From Falsirhodobacter flavus (lineage in GTDB: Bacteria > Pseudomonadota > Alphaproteobacteria > Rhodobacterales > Rhodobacteraceae): DNA of 64,000 bases. The notes beneath the pieces are model-generated. The model did not search any database. It saw only the letters and a program-made list of their open reading frames with translations, and was not told the origin of the DNA. Position numbers and translations under genes: made by a program. The stretch covers positions 1 through 64,000 of the forward strand of contig JARWBI010000006.1 in the NCBI GenBank assembly GCA_029846755.1. Reading direction: 5' to 3'. Below, piece after piece: positions 52,420 to 61,454 of this stretch (its first letter is position 1; every line of letters begins with the position of its first letter).

Positions 52420-52645
52420 CCCCGTCACCTTGATCGAAGGCCCCGGCGAACAATCGAAAACCATCACCACAGTCGAACAGGCGCTTTTCCGTCTCGGAAA
52501 ACGCTGGCCGGATCGGCGCGGGCCAAAGCATCGCCGCGCGGTCGACTATGCGCGGGCCGCCTGCGAATGCCTGACCGCACCGGGCGCGGCACGGCAGGCC
52601 TTCATCGACGCTGCCGAGGAGGCCGGTCTGCGCCTTGTCGCCTGA
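52397..52645 (+). CDS. DUF982-like small protein
   Basis: 82 aa: PVTLIEGPGEQSKTITTVEQALFRLGKRWPDRRGPKHRRAVDYARAACE and a C-terminal helix, the pattern of DUF982 proteins seen in Rhizobiales and Rhodobacterales. Function unknown. Its start lies inside the UDG-like gene and its end overlaps the HNH-like gene, so the three are probably cotranscribed. Confidence 0.7.
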   Translation: MIETYWGNPVTLIEGPGEQSKTITTVEQALFRLGKRWPDRRGPKHRRAVDYARAACECLTAPGAARQAFIDAAEEAGLRLVA

Positions 52646-52940
52646 CCCGGCCCCGATCTGCCCCTTGTGCCATCGGCCCATCCCGCCCGATGTGCCGCAA
52701 AGCCTGCACCACCTGATCCCCCGCGCCAAAGGCGGCGCCAAGGGTCCGGTCGTGCTGCTGCATCACATCTGCCACAAGGAAATCCACGCGGCGCTGGCCG
52801 AGACGGAGCTTGCCCGACGCTTCAACACCATCGAGGCGCTTCGCGGCCATCCAAGGCTCGCGGCGTTCATCCAATGGGTCGAACGCCGCCCGCCCGGCTT
52901 TCTGTCACGCGTCCCGGGCGGCACCCGCAAGCGCCGCTAG
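52635..52940 (+). CDS. Small HNH-type zinc-finger protein
   Basis: 101 aa. CPLCHRPIP and SLHHLIPRAKGG form an HNH-like beta-beta-alpha metal finger, and LLHHICHKEIHAAL supplies the second metal half. It may be an HNH endonuclease of unknown target. It appears to start at TTG 52635, overlapping the DUF982-like gene by 11 bp; no ATG is available upstream. It ends 44 bp before the convergent transporter gene. Confidence 0.7.
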   Translation: MSPDPAPICPLCHRPIPPDVPQSLHHLIPRAKGGAKGPVVLLHHICHKEIHAALAETELARRFNTIEALRGHPRLAAFIQWVERRPPGFLSRVPGGTRKRR

Positions 52941-52984
52941 ACGGCGGCACTTCGCGTCCATATCCCTGCCAGCTGCAAGACGCT

Positions 52985-54292
52985 CTAGGCGACCAGCGCC
53001 CCGGTCAGCAGCGCCCCGGCCATCAGCACGAGGCACAGCAGCGACGCCCATTTCAGCGTGAAGCGCTGATGCGCGCCGAACTCGACCTTGGCGAGCCCCG
53101 TCAGCACATAGGCCGCCGCGACCAGCGGGCTGAGCATATGGACCGGCTGCCCGACGAGGGACGCGCGGGCGATGACCTCGGGCGGGATGCCATAGGCCGA
53201 AGCCGCCTGCGCCAGAACCGGAACGACCCCGAAATAGAACGCGTCGTTCGACAGGAAGAACGTGAACGGTGCGGAGATCACGGCGGTGATGATCGCCAGA
53301 TACGGCCCCGCTGCATCGGGGATCATATAGACGACGCTTTGCGCCAGCGCATCCGTCATGCCCGTGCCCGACAGGATGCCGGTGAACACCCCCGCGCCGA
53401 ACACGACCGCGACCACGGCCAGCACGCTGCCCGCATGGGATTCGATCCGTTCGCGCTGGGCGATCACGTCGGGGAAGTTCACCGTCATCGCGATCACGAA
53501 GCCCAGCATGAAGATCAGCGACAACGGCATCACATGCAGGATCAGCCCCACCATCACCGCAACCGTCAGCACCGCGTTGAATGCCTGCAGAAGCGGGCCA
53601 CGAGTGACAACCGCGCGGGTGGCGGCGCTGGTCACGGCCTCCACCTCGGCCTCGGCCTCGGCCCCGTCGAAGGTGATGCGGCCAAGACGCTTACGCTCGC
53701 GAAGGCCGAAGAACACCGCGATCCCGATCGCACCGGCGCAGGCCATCAGCATCGCCGGGATCAGCGGCACGAAGACCTGCGAGGCGTCCAGATCGAGCGC
53801 CGCCATCACCCGCGCGGTCGGCCCGCCCCAAGGCGCGATGTTGATGATGCTGTTGGGCATGACCGTGACCGCCGGCAGGATCAGCGGGTTGATGCCCAGC
53901 CGCCGGTGCAGCGGCAGCATCGCGGTGACGCACAAAAGATAGGTCGTGCTGCCATCTCCATCCAGCGAGATAATCATCGACAGGATAGTCGATCCCACGA
54001 TCACCCGCAGCGGATCGCCGTGGCACACCCGCACGACGAAGCGCACCAGCGGATCGAACAGCCCCACATCGATCATCAACCCGAAATACAGGATCGCGAA
54101 CAGAAGCAGCACCGCTGTCGGCGCGATCTTGGTCACGCCCTCGATCACCATGTCGGGAACTTGCGGCCCGAATCCGCCGATCACCGCGAACAGGATCGGC
54201 ACGGAAATCAGCGCGATCAGCGCCGACATGCGGTTCGTCATGATGGCTGCCATGAAGACCGTAATCATGGAATAGGCTAGAACGGTAAGCAA
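52985..54292 (-). CDS. CitMHS-family citrate/metal-citrate transporter
   Basis: 435 aa, about twelve helices. LLLFAILYFGLMIDVGLFDPLV, SLDGDGSTTYLLCVTAMLP and PTARVMAALDL are CitMHS signatures. A TTG at 54292, 4 nt after GGAGG, is the likely start; a longer frame to 54397 runs into the upstream gene end. These carriers import divalent metal-citrate with protons. It follows a TctC-like binding protein and a TctDE-like two-component pair on the same strand, suggesting one citrate-type regulon. Confidence 0.85.
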   Translation of the reverse strand: MLTVLAYSMITVFMAAIMTNRMSALIALISVPILFAVIGGFGPQVPDMVIEGVTKIAPTAVLLLFAILYFGLMIDVGLFDPLVRFVVRVCHGDPLRVIVGSTILSMIISLDGDGSTTYLLCVTAMLPLHRRLGINPLILPAVTVMPNSIINIAPWGGPTARVMAALDLDASQVFVPLIPAMLMACAGAIGIAVFFGLRERKRLGRITFDGAEAEAEVEAVTSAATRAVVTRGPLLQAFNAVLTVAVMVGLILHVMPLSLIFMLGFVIAMTVNFPDVIAQRERIESHAGSVLAVVAVVFGAGVFTGILSGTGMTDALAQSVVYMIPDAAGPYLAIITAVISAPFTFFLSNDAFYFGVVPVLAQAASAYGIPPEVIARASLVGQPVHMLSPLVAAAYVLTGLAKVEFGAHQRFTLKWASLLCLVLMAGALLTGALVA

Positions 54293-54353
54293 ACGACCTC
54301 CTTGGCGCCGCCCGCATCGGGGCGCCCTCGTCTTTGTCTGGCTGTGGAAATGG

Positions 54354-55304
54354 CTAGAAGCCGCGGCTTCGGATCGCTTCGGCGCGGGCAGCGACATGGT
54401 CGGTCAGCGCGGCACCGGTCAATTGCAAGGGGATCATGTGCCGCGCGCGCAGGGCGGCCGCATATCCGGGCGAGGCGAGGGCGCGGTCGAACGTGTTGAC
54501 CCACCAGCGGTAATCGGCATCGCTGACATCGGGGCCGACGTAAAGCCCGCGCATCACCGGCCAGACGATGTCGTATCCCTGCTCGCGCGCGGTGGGCACC
54601 TGCGCCAACGCACCGGGCAGGCGATCCTCGGCATAGACGGCAAGGATCCGCAGATCGTCGCCCGCCTCGATGCGGGCCTGCGTCTGGCTTGCATCGCTCA
54701 TGCAGACCTGCACGTGGCCGCCCAGAAGCGCAGCGATGCAATCCCCGCCCCCTTCGAACGACACGAAGCGGACCGACCGCACATCGACCCCTGCATGTTC
54801 CGCCGTCTGGCGTGCGCGGACCCAGTCGCGCCCTTCGATCGTGCCGCTGCCGCCAAAGGCGATCTGGCGCGGGGCCTCGCGCAGCGCGGCCATCAGCTGG
54901 GCCAGATCCTGCCACTGCGCATCGCCGCGCACCACGATCGCGCCGTGATCCTGCCCCAGCGAGGCAACCCACCGGACATCCTGCCAGTCGTGATCGCCAT
55001 ATTTGCCGATGGCCAGATTGTGAATCGAACCCTCGGAAAAGGCGATGAGGGTGTTCCCCTCGGCCCGCCGACTGCCGGTGAAGGTGTTGAACGCGACCGC
55101 GCCGACCCCGCCGGGCATGCGTTCGATGCGCATCCCGTCGGGCGCGGCACCGATCTCGGCCAGCGCCCGAAGCGCCAGTTCGCAGGTGATCTGAAAGCCG
55201 CCATTGGGTTCGGACGGCACGATGCAGGCCGGATCCGACGGCTGCGCGCGAACCGCGCTGCCGAACGCAAGGCAAAGAAGAAAGACGATGATACGCAAAC
55301 TCAC
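54354..55304 (-). CDS. Solitary TctC/Bug-type carboxylate-binding protein
   Basis: 316 aa. The signal peptide starts SLRIIVFLLCLAFGSAVRAQ, and the mature part opens CIVPSEPNGGFQITCELALRAL with ERMPGGVGAVAFNTF, a diverged Bug fold (two Cys pairs may form disulfides). GTG 55304 lies against GGGAGGG; ATG 55331 is an alternative. No TctA or TctB gene is adjacent; instead a CitMHS carrier follows and a TctE-like kinase precedes. It may serve as an extracytoplasmic sensor partner rather than in transport. Confidence 0.8.
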   Translation of the reverse strand: MSLRIIVFLLCLAFGSAVRAQPSDPACIVPSEPNGGFQITCELALRALAEIGAAPDGMRIERMPGGVGAVAFNTFTGSRRAEGNTLIAFSEGSIHNLAIGKYGDHDWQDVRWVASLGQDHGAIVVRGDAQWQDLAQLMAALREAPRQIAFGGSGTIEGRDWVRARQTAEHAGVDVRSVRFVSFEGGGDCIAALLGGHVQVCMSDASQTQARIEAGDDLRILAVYAEDRLPGALAQVPTAREQGYDIVWPVMRGLYVGPDVSDADYRWWVNTFDRALASPGYAAALRARHMIPLQLTGAALTDHVAARAEAIRSRGF

Positions 55305-55388
55305 CCCTCCCCCAAGGCGCCCGCTGTCCATGACAGATACACGCCCGCACCTGTCACGAGGCTTTCAAAAGCGCCTCCGTGCGGAAAT

Positions 55389-56747
55389 TTATATCGGCAG
55401 GAGGATTTCCGCCATCAGCCCGCCGACCTCGACGTTGCGGACGGCAAAGCTGCCGCCATGCCCTTCGGCGATGGCCGACACCACCGCAAGGCCAAGGCCA
55501 GACCCCGCCCCTTCGTTGCCGAAGAACCGATCCCCCACCCGCCGCATCTGCGCATCGTCCATCCCCGGCCCCTGATCGGCCACCGCGATGCGCAGGGGAT
55601 CCTTGTGAACCGCCAGCGTCACGGTACCGCCCTTGGGCGAATGGCGGATGGCATTGTCCAGAAGGTTGCTGACCGCCTCGAACAACAGCGCTTCGGAGGC
55701 GCGCACCGTCGCCCCGCCGTCCGGCAGGTCCAGCGCCAGATCGATCCGCTTGCGGCGGGCGGCGGGCAGGTGCATCCGCGCCAGTTCGGTCATCATCGGA
55801 CCAAGCGCGACGGGCACCCGCGCGCCGCCCTCCTGTGCGAAATTGCGGGCGCGGGCAAGGCTTAGGAACAGATCCGTCGTCCGTCCCGCGCGGTCTGCGA
55901 TGCCGCGCATCGCCTCCAGCGTCTCGCGCGGGTCGGCTGCGCCAAGCGCGTGGTCGATCTGCGTCCGCAGCACCGCGATGGGCGTCTTCAGCTGGTGCGA
56001 GGCGTCGTCAAGGAACTGCCGCTGCACCGCCGCCTGCCGCGAATGGCGGTCCAGAAGGCGGTTGAACGCCTCGATCAGGGACCGCGTCTCGCGCGGCAGG
56101 CCAGTCGCGGCGACGGGCGAAAGATCGTCGGACGCGCGGCGGTCGAACCCCGCCCGCAGCGCCATCAGCGGGCGCAGCGCGAACCGCAACCCCGCGAACA
56201 GCAGCACGATCACCGCGCCGACGAAGGCCACGTTCAGGATCGCCGCATCGCGCAGGATGCCCTGCCGGAACGCGCTGCGCGAGGCGGTGCTTTCGGCGAC
56301 CTCCACCAGAACGCTTTCCGGTCCCGACCCGCCATAAAGCGGCGCGGGCAGACGGCTGCGATAGGCCCCGACGCGCACCGGCAGGCCCAGATATTCCTCG
56401 TTGTAGAAGCGGAAGGCCCCGTCGGGCACGGGCGGCGGATCGGGCAGGAATGTATCGCCGATCATCACCAGCCCGTCCGCGGTCGACACGCGGAAATACA
56501 CCTCGCCCGCCGCCGTCAGCTCGAAACTCTCGAACAGCGGATAGGGAAGCTCCACGCTCAGGCCCCCGCCCTCGGTCGAGATATTCATCTCAATCGCGCG
56601 GATCGCCCCGGCCAGCGATCGGTCATAGGCGCGGTCGGCCAGACGGCTGGCGGTGGACACGGCCAGCGCCATCGCCCCGCCCACCAGAACAATCAGCGCA
56701 GGCGCGATCCACCACAGAAGCGTCCGGGTCAGCGACCGTTCATTCAT
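55389..56747 (-). CDS. tctE: Sensor histidine kinase, TctE-like
   Basis: 452 aa. Two membrane helices (about 12-32 and 167-190) bracket a periplasmic 2CSK_N-type domain. A HAMP-like linker and HisKA follow (H-box FLDDASHQLKTPIAVLRTQID), with an HATPase domain (NLLDNAIRHSPKGG, DQGPGMDD, GAGSGLGLAVV). It overlaps the response regulator gene by 8 bp. It is the TctE/QseC type, matching citrate-uptake two-component systems. The symbol is by similarity and context. Confidence 0.87.
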   Translation of the reverse strand: MNERSLTRTLLWWIAPALIVLVGGAMALAVSTASRLADRAYDRSLAGAIRAIEMNISTEGGGLSVELPYPLFESFELTAAGEVYFRVSTADGLVMIGDTFLPDPPPVPDGAFRFYNEEYLGLPVRVGAYRSRLPAPLYGGSGPESVLVEVAESTASRSAFRQGILRDAAILNVAFVGAVIVLLFAGLRFALRPLMALRAGFDRRASDDLSPVAATGLPRETRSLIEAFNRLLDRHSRQAAVQRQFLDDASHQLKTPIAVLRTQIDHALGAADPRETLEAMRGIADRAGRTTDLFLSLARARNFAQEGGARVPVALGPMMTELARMHLPAARRKRIDLALDLPDGGATVRASEALLFEAVSNLLDNAIRHSPKGGTVTLAVHKDPLRIAVADQGPGMDDAQMRRVGDRFFGNEGAGSGLGLAVVSAIAEGHGGSFAVRNVEVGGLMAEILLPI

Positions 56748-57414
56748 CCGCGCGATCTTCGAGGAAATAGCCGAGACCGCGCAGGGTCACGATGCCGACG
56801 CCCGATCCTTCCAGCCGCTTGCGAAGGCGATAGATCATCACCTCCACCGCCTCCAGCTGCATGTCGTCCTCGGCACTGACCAGCCGGTCCAGTATCTCCT
56901 GCTTGGAGATCGGCTCTCCCACCCGCTGGATCAGGATGCGCAGCACGGCATGTTCGCGCGGCGTCAGGAAAAGCGGCTGACCGCCCAGCGTGAACCGCTG
57001 CGCCGGGTGGTTGAAGACCAGCGGCCCGCATTCGTAAACGCCGTGCCCATGCCCCCGGCTGCGGCGGACCAGCGCGACCAGCCGCGCCTCCAGTTCTTCG
57101 ACCGCAAAGGGCTTCGGCAGGAAATCGTCGGCCCCCGCATGCAGCAACGCCACCCGTTCGGGCAACTCGTGCCGCGCCGTCGCCACGATCACCGGCGTCG
57201 TGTCGCCCCCCTCGCGCAGCCGCGCAAGCAGCGCCGCGCCGCCCAGACCCGGCAGCCCCAGATCGAGAATGATCGCATCGAAGCCCCCGCCCGCCGCGCG
57301 GGTCAGGGCGCGCGCGCCGTCTTCTTCCCATTCGGCCATCAGCCCCCGCTGCTGCAGCGAGCGGACCAGCCATTCCGCCAGATCCTGGTCATCCTCGATC
57401 AGCAAGAGCCGCAT
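56740..57414 (-). CDS. tctD: OmpR-family response regulator, TctD-like
   Basis: 224 aa. The receiver domain (MRLLLIEDDQDLAEWLVRSL) has acceptor Asp51 in IILDLGLPG and Lys in FLPKPFAVEEL, then an OmpR winged helix (FTLGGQPLFLTPREHAVLRIL, AVEVMIYRLRKRL). ATG 57414 follows GGAGG at 7-8 nt. It is the first gene of the minus-strand operon regulator-kinase-binding protein-CitMHS, so it likely activates the carboxylate uptake genes downstream. Confidence 0.92.
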   Translation of the reverse strand: MRLLLIEDDQDLAEWLVRSLQQRGLMAEWEEDGARALTRAAGGGFDAIILDLGLPGLGGAALLARLREGGDTTPVIVATARHELPERVALLHAGADDFLPKPFAVEELEARLVALVRRSRGHGHGVYECGPLVFNHPAQRFTLGGQPLFLTPREHAVLRILIQRVGEPISKQEILDRLVSAEDDMQLEAVEVMIYRLRKRLEGSGVGIVTLRGLGYFLEDRADE

Positions 57415-57517
57415 CGCAATCCTCCGCCGCCTTGTCTTCCCGCGAGAAAGCCAGCCCGTCAACCCTTCCGCCCGCCACGCTCCGGTCCTATCATGCCCCC
57501 GGATCAGGGGGGCGGCG

Positions 57518-58414
57518 ATGGAACTCAAATGGCTGGAGGATTTCCTGTCGCTGGCCGAGACGCGCAGCTTTTCCCGTTCGGCCGAAGCGCGAAACGTCAC
57601 GCAATCGGCCTTCAGCCGCCGCATCCGGTCGCTGGAGGTGTGGCTGGGCGCGGACCTGTTCGACCGCGGCACCTATCCCGTCACGCTGACGGCCGATGGC
57701 CGCGCCTTCCGCGAGGCGGCGGAGGAGATCGTGCGCCTGACCTATCAGACCCGCGCCAGCCTTGGCGGACGCAAGGACGGGGGCCGCCCCGCCACCGTCG
57801 CGATCACCGCGTTGCACACCCTGACGGTTACGTTCCTGCCGCGCTGGCTGAATCAGATCCGCGCGCTGATGGGCGACATCCCAAGCCGCGTGCTGCCCGA
57901 AAATTATACCATCTGCATTCAGGCGCTGGTCGAGGGTGGGTATGACCTGATGCTGACCTTCCACCATCCCAGCGTTCCGGTGCCGCTGAACCCGTCGCGC
58001 TTTCCCTTTCTGACGGTGGGCGAGGATCGCCTTGTCGCCGTTGCCGAGCCCGCCCGCATCCCGGTCTGGCGGGCCAGCGGTGCGCGTCTGCCGATGCTGC
58101 AATATTCCAAGGGCTCGTTCCTCGGGCTGCTGTCGTCGCTGGCGCAGGGGCAGCCGGGCGCGCCGGAAACCTATATTGCGCATATCAACGAAAACTCGAT
58201 GGCCGAGGCGCTGAAGTTCATGGCGCTGGAGGGGCATGGCATCGCATGGCTGCCCAAATCGCTGGTCGAAGGCGACATCGCGGCAGGGCGGCTGGAGGTG
58301 GTCGCCCCCGAACTGCCAATGGAAATCCGCCTTTACCGCGATGCCGAACGCGGGCGGGGGCTGCTGGAGAAGGTCTGGACGGCGGCGGCGCAGAACTATG
58401 CACAAACGGAATAA
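57518..58414 (+). CDS. LysR-family regulator (HypT-like subgroup)
   Basis: 298 aa. The winged HTH is MELKWLEDFLSLAETRSFSR with NVTQSAFSRRIRSLEVWLG; the effector domain follows. The LELK-type start and FHHPSVPVPLNPSRFPF region resemble the HypT/YjiE group near aspartate or oxidant-response genes. It lies 77 bp upstream of aspA on the same strand, and the two could be cotranscribed. ATG 57518 is the only suitable start. The effector is unknown. Confidence 0.85.
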   Translation: MELKWLEDFLSLAETRSFSRSAEARNVTQSAFSRRIRSLEVWLGADLFDRGTYPVTLTADGRAFREAAEEIVRLTYQTRASLGGRKDGGRPATVAITALHTLTVTFLPRWLNQIRALMGDIPSRVLPENYTICIQALVEGGYDLMLTFHHPSVPVPLNPSRFPFLTVGEDRLVAVAEPARIPVWRASGARLPMLQYSKGSFLGLLSSLAQGQPGAPETYIAHINENSMAEALKFMALEGHGIAWLPKSLVEGDIAAGRLEVVAPELPMEIRLYRDAERGRGLLEKVWTAAAQNYAQTE

Positions 58415-58491
58415 CCCAGAACGCAACGGCATTGGCGATCCGGCGGCGCGGGACCTATGTCTCCTTCGTGACCATTTCGAAGGAAATCACG

Positions 58492-59931
58492 ATGTCATCC
58501 CCCGACGCCGCCATCGAGCCTCTCCGCACCCGGATCGAGCATGATTTGATCGGCGACCGCGACGTTCCCGAAGCCGTCTATTACGGCGTCCACACCCTGC
58601 GAGCGGTGGAAAACTTCCCCATCTCGGGCCAGCGCCTGCTGGATACGCCGGACCTGATCGTCGCCCTTGCCGCGATCAAGGAAGCCGCCGCCGAGGCGAA
58701 CATCGAGCTTGGTCTTCTGGATGCGGATCGCGGCAACGCCATCGTCGCTGCCTGCCGCGAGATCCGCGCGGGCGCGCTGCGCGACCAGTTCGTCGTGGAC
58801 CTGATCCAGGGCGGTGCCGGCACGTCCACCAACATGAACGCCAACGAGGTCATCGCCAACCGCGCGCTTGAACTCATGGGCCATCAGCGCGGCGACTATC
58901 GCCACCTGCACCCTAACGAGCATGTGAACCTTGGCCAATCGACCAACGACGTCTATCCCACAGCGCTGAAACTGGCGGCATGGGTCGGTATCTCGCGTCT
59001 GGTTGCGGCGATGGGCAGCCTGCGCGAAGCCTTCGCGGGCAAATCCGCCGAATTCGCGGATGTGCTGAAAATGGGCCGCACCCAGCTTCAGGACGCGGTT
59101 CCGATGACGCTGGGACAGGAATTCGGCACCTATGCGCTGATGCTGTCCGAGGATGAATCCCGCCTGACCGAAGCCGTCCAGCTGATCCGCGAGATCAACC
59201 TTGGCGCCACCGCCATCGGCACCGGCATCACCGCCCACCCCGATTACGCAGCGACCGTCCGCGCGAAACTCTCGACCATCGTGGGCGTGGAGCTTGTGAC
59301 CTCGCCCGACCTGATCGAAGCGACGCAGGATTGCGGTGCCTTCGTGCAGCTTTCGGGCGTGTTGAAACGCGTCGCGGTGAAGCTGTCGAAAACCTGCAAC
59401 GACCTGCGCCTTCTGTCCTCCGGCCCGCGCGCCGGGTTCAACGAGATCAACCTGCCCGCGCGGCAGGCCGGATCGTCGATCATGCCCGGCAAGGTGAACC
59501 CGGTGATCCCCGAGGTGGTGAACCAGGTCGCGTTCGAGGTGATCGGCAACGACGTCACCATCACCATGGCCGCCGAAGGGGGCCAGCTTCAGCTGAACGC
59601 GTTCGAGCCGATCATCTTCTATTCCCTGGCGCGGTCCATCGCCCACCTGACCGCCGCCTGCCGGACGCTGGAGGTGCATTGCGTGCGCGGCATCACCGCC
59701 AACCGCGAACGCCTGCGCGAGATGGTCGAGCAGTCCATCGGCATCGTCACCGCGCTGAACCCCTATATCGGCTATCGCCACGCGACCGACATCGCGCTGG
59801 AAGCCCACCAGACCGGCCGCGGCGTGTATGAGCTGGTGCTGGAAAAGGGTCTGATGCCGAAAGAGCAGCTGGATGCCGTGCTGCGTCCGGAAATGCTGAC
59901 CCGTCCGCAGCCGATCATCCCCAAGATCTGA
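58492..59931 (+). CDS. aspA: Aspartate ammonia-lyase
   Basis: 479 aa. Fumarase/aspartase superfamily: GGAGTSTNMNANEVIANRAL (substrate region), HPNEHVNLGQSTNDVYPTALK, and the signature loop GSSIMPGKVNPVIPE with the catalytic Ser. The N-terminal RIEHDLIGDRDVPEAVYYGVHTLRA and the length favour aspartase over fumarase C. It deaminates L-aspartate to fumarate and ammonia in the cytoplasm. AAGGAA lies about 6 nt before ATG 58492. A bidirectional hairpin follows. Confidence 0.92.
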   Translation: MSSPDAAIEPLRTRIEHDLIGDRDVPEAVYYGVHTLRAVENFPISGQRLLDTPDLIVALAAIKEAAAEANIELGLLDADRGNAIVAACREIRAGALRDQFVVDLIQGGAGTSTNMNANEVIANRALELMGHQRGDYRHLHPNEHVNLGQSTNDVYPTALKLAAWVGISRLVAAMGSLREAFAGKSAEFADVLKMGRTQLQDAVPMTLGQEFGTYALMLSEDESRLTEAVQLIREINLGATAIGTGITAHPDYAATVRAKLSTIVGVELVTSPDLIEATQDCGAFVQLSGVLKRVAVKLSKTCNDLRLLSSGPRAGFNEINLPARQAGSSIMPGKVNPVIPEVVNQVAFEVIGNDVTITMAAEGGQLQLNAFEPIIFYSLARSIAHLTAACRTLEVHCVRGITANRERLREMVEQSIGIVTALNPYIGYRHATDIALEAHQTGRGVYELVLEKGLMPKEQLDAVLRPEMLTRPQPIIPKI

Positions 59932-59938
59932 CGAAAGT

Positions 59939-59960
59939 GCCGCCCCCCCACCGGGGCGGC
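59939..59960. terminator. Bidirectional hairpin terminator between aspA and the NmrA-like gene
   Basis: GCCGCCCC (59939-59946), a 6-nt loop, and GGGGCGGC (59953-59960) make an 8-bp GC stem 7 bp after the aspA stop, in front of a convergent gene end. Short T-containing stretches (ATTTC on the plus side, TTTC on the minus side) follow, so it may end transcription from both sides. Confidence 0.6.
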
Positions 59961-59966
59961 GCCATT

Positions 59967-60569
59967 TCAATACGCGGCGGTGAAGCGCGCGCGGGGGTGG
60001 CGGTGCTGTTCCAGCTCGTCCACCATCGCGATGGCGAAATCGGCAAAGCTGATGCTGGATTCGCCCTTGTCATCCACGACCAGATTGTCGGTTCCCAGCC
60101 GGAACGTGCCCTTGCGCGGCCCATCGAAGATCAGCGCGGCGGGAGAAAAGAACGTCCAGTCGATCTGCGTCTCGGCCCGCAGATCATCCAGAAACGCCAC
60201 GCCCTTCTGCGCAAAGGCGCGCCATTCCTCGGGGAAATCCGGTGTGTCGATCACCCGCGTCCCATCCGCGATCCGAAGACTGCCCGCACCGCCCGTCACC
60301 AGCAGACGCGGCACGCCCGCCTCGCGCAGCGCGCCAAGGATCGTGCTGGCCGGGATGTCGTGATGCAGCGCGCTGATGACCGCATCCGATCCCGCGATCA
60401 GCCCCGCCAGCGCCCCGGCATCCGACGCATCCCCGGCCACCGCCGTAACCCCCGCTGGCACGTTTCCGGGATTGCGGGCGATGGCACGCACCTCATGCCC
60501 CCGCCGGGCCAGTTCCTGCACGATCTGCGATCCGGCGCGACCGCTTGCACCCAATACTGCGACTTTCAT
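59967..60569 (-). CDS. NAD(P)-binding NmrA/SDR-type protein
   Basis: 200 aa. GASGRAGSQIVQELARRGHEV is the dinucleotide motif of atypical SDRs (NmrA or YwnB-like); ALVVTGGAGSLR-type and FSPAALIFDGP segments match the YwnB/BlvrB group. The gene is divergent from an HxlR regulator with 54 bp between, a common pairing for redox-responsive oxidoreductases. Substrate unknown; quinone or flavin reductase-like roles are possible. Confidence 0.85.
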   Translation of the reverse strand: MKVAVLGASGRAGSQIVQELARRGHEVRAIARNPGNVPAGVTAVAGDASDAGALAGLIAGSDAVISALHHDIPASTILGALREAGVPRLLVTGGAGSLRIADGTRVIDTPDFPEEWRAFAQKGVAFLDDLRAETQIDWTFFSPAALIFDGPRKGTFRLGTDNLVVDDKGESSISFADFAIAMVDELEQHRHPRARFTAAY

Positions 60570-60584
60570 CGTTCCGCTCCATAT

Positions 60585-60601
60585 GGTAGCTAATGGTTAC
60601 C
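60585..60601. promoter_or_regulatory. Candidate HxlR operator
   Basis: GGTA (60585-60588) and TACC (60598-60601) form a partial dyad in the 54-bp gap between the divergent NmrA-like and HxlR genes. HxlR proteins typically bind GTA/TAC dyads next to their own start and that of the partner oxidoreductase. Weak by itself. Confidence 0.35.
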
Positions 60602-60623
60602 TGGATCACAGTGGATACCGCCT

Positions 60624-61025
60624 ATGCAAGACGGCACCTTCACCCTACAAGGTCACCCCGAGGTGCCCACCCGCCACGGCGACGTCTTCGCCGCCGACTG
60701 CCCGACGCGCCAGCTTCTGGACCGCATCGGCGACAAATGGAGCGTGCTGATCCTGATCCTGCTGGGCGAAGGCAACCTGCGCCACAACGCCCTGAAACGC
60801 CGGATTCAGGGCATATCGCAAAAGATGCTGAGCCAGACGCTGCGGTCGCTGGAACGCGACGGGCTGGTCACGCGCCACGTCCGCCCCACCGTTCCGGTCG
60901 AGGTCGAATACCGCATCACCCCGCTGGGCCACGGCCTTCTGAACGCGCTGCGTCTGATGATCGACTGGGCCGGGGCGAAGATGCCCGAGGTCGCCGCCGC
61001 GCAGGCGGCATATGACCGCCGTTAG
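60624..61025 (+). CDS. HxlR-family transcriptional regulator
   Basis: 133 aa winged helix. The Cys in DCPTRQLLDRIGDKWSVLILILL is the redox- or electrophile-sensing position of HxlR/HypR/QorR proteins, followed by GISQKMLSQTLRSLERDGLV and RYRITPLG-like VEYRITPLGHGLL. It is divergent from an NmrA-type oxidoreductase, its probable target. The end overlaps the convergent MerR gene by 4 bp. ATG 60624 is used. Confidence 0.92.
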   Translation: MQDGTFTLQGHPEVPTRHGDVFAADCPTRQLLDRIGDKWSVLILILLGEGNLRHNALKRRIQGISQKMLSQTLRSLERDGLVTRHVRPTVPVEVEYRITPLGHGLLNALRLMIDWAGAKMPEVAAAQAAYDRR

Positions 61026-61393
61026 TCGAAGGCGGCGATGATCGGGCACGGCCCCGACGCCTGCCGTGCGCAGCAATCGGCCAGCCGGTGCAGCGCATCC
61101 CGCGCCCGCGTCAACTCTGCGATCTGCCGGTCCAGCGCGACCAGCCTTGCGCCCGCCAATTCCTGCGCCCGCGCATGGTCGTGGCCTGCGTCCAGTGCCA
61201 GCAGCTCTCGTATCTCCTCCAGCGTGAACCCGGCGCCTTGGGCCTTGCGGATGAACCGCAGGCGGCGCAGATCCGCAGCGGAATATCGGCGCACCCCTTC
61301 CGCATCCGGCACCGCCAGAAGGCCCTTGCGCTGATAGAAGCGGACCGTCTCCACCCCCACCCCGCCTTCGTTTGCAAAAGCCGCGATTTTCAT
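61022..61393 (-). CDS. MerR-family regulator with two of the three mercury-type cysteines
   Basis: 123 aa. The HTH ([25 protein letters not shown]) and dimer helix are those of MerR/CueR. The C-terminal [19 protein letters not shown] matches the mercuric MerR loop (Cys107/108 and Cys116, spaced like Cys117 and Cys126 of Tn501 MerR). The first metal Cys (Cys82 in MerR) is replaced: Asp72 lies between two His in GHDHA. The sensed metal is therefore uncertain. It is divergent from a glutaredoxin-MauE-DUF305 gene with a classic MerR promoter between. Confidence 0.88.
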   Translation of the reverse strand: MKIAAFANEGGVGVETVRFYQRKGLLAVPDAEGVRRYSAADLRRLRFIRKAQGAGFTLEEIRELLALDAGHDHARAQELAGARLVALDRQIAELTRARDALHRLADCCARQASGPCPIIAAFD

Positions 61394-61395
61394 CC

Positions 61396-61427
61396 TTGAC
61401 TCCGTACCATGGTACGGAAGCTATACG
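61396..61427 (+). promoter_or_regulatory. MerR-type promoter with 20-bp spacer and perfect 16-bp dyad
   Basis: The -35 TTGACT (61396-61401) and -10 TATACG (61422-61427) are 20 bp apart, the overlong spacing that MerR proteins correct by twisting DNA. The dyad CCGTACCATGGTACGG (61402-61417) fills the spacer as expected for the operator. It drives the glutaredoxin-MauE-DUF305 gene and lies just before the MerR start on the other strand. Confidence 0.9.
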
Positions 61428-61454
61428 AGAGTCGAAGCAACATCGGCAAATCAA

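Noticed and set aside
52667-54280. Long plus-strand frame across the HNH-like gene and opposite the CitMHS gene
   Set aside because: Extremely Arg/His/Asp/Gln-rich, as expected for the complement of a membrane protein gene.
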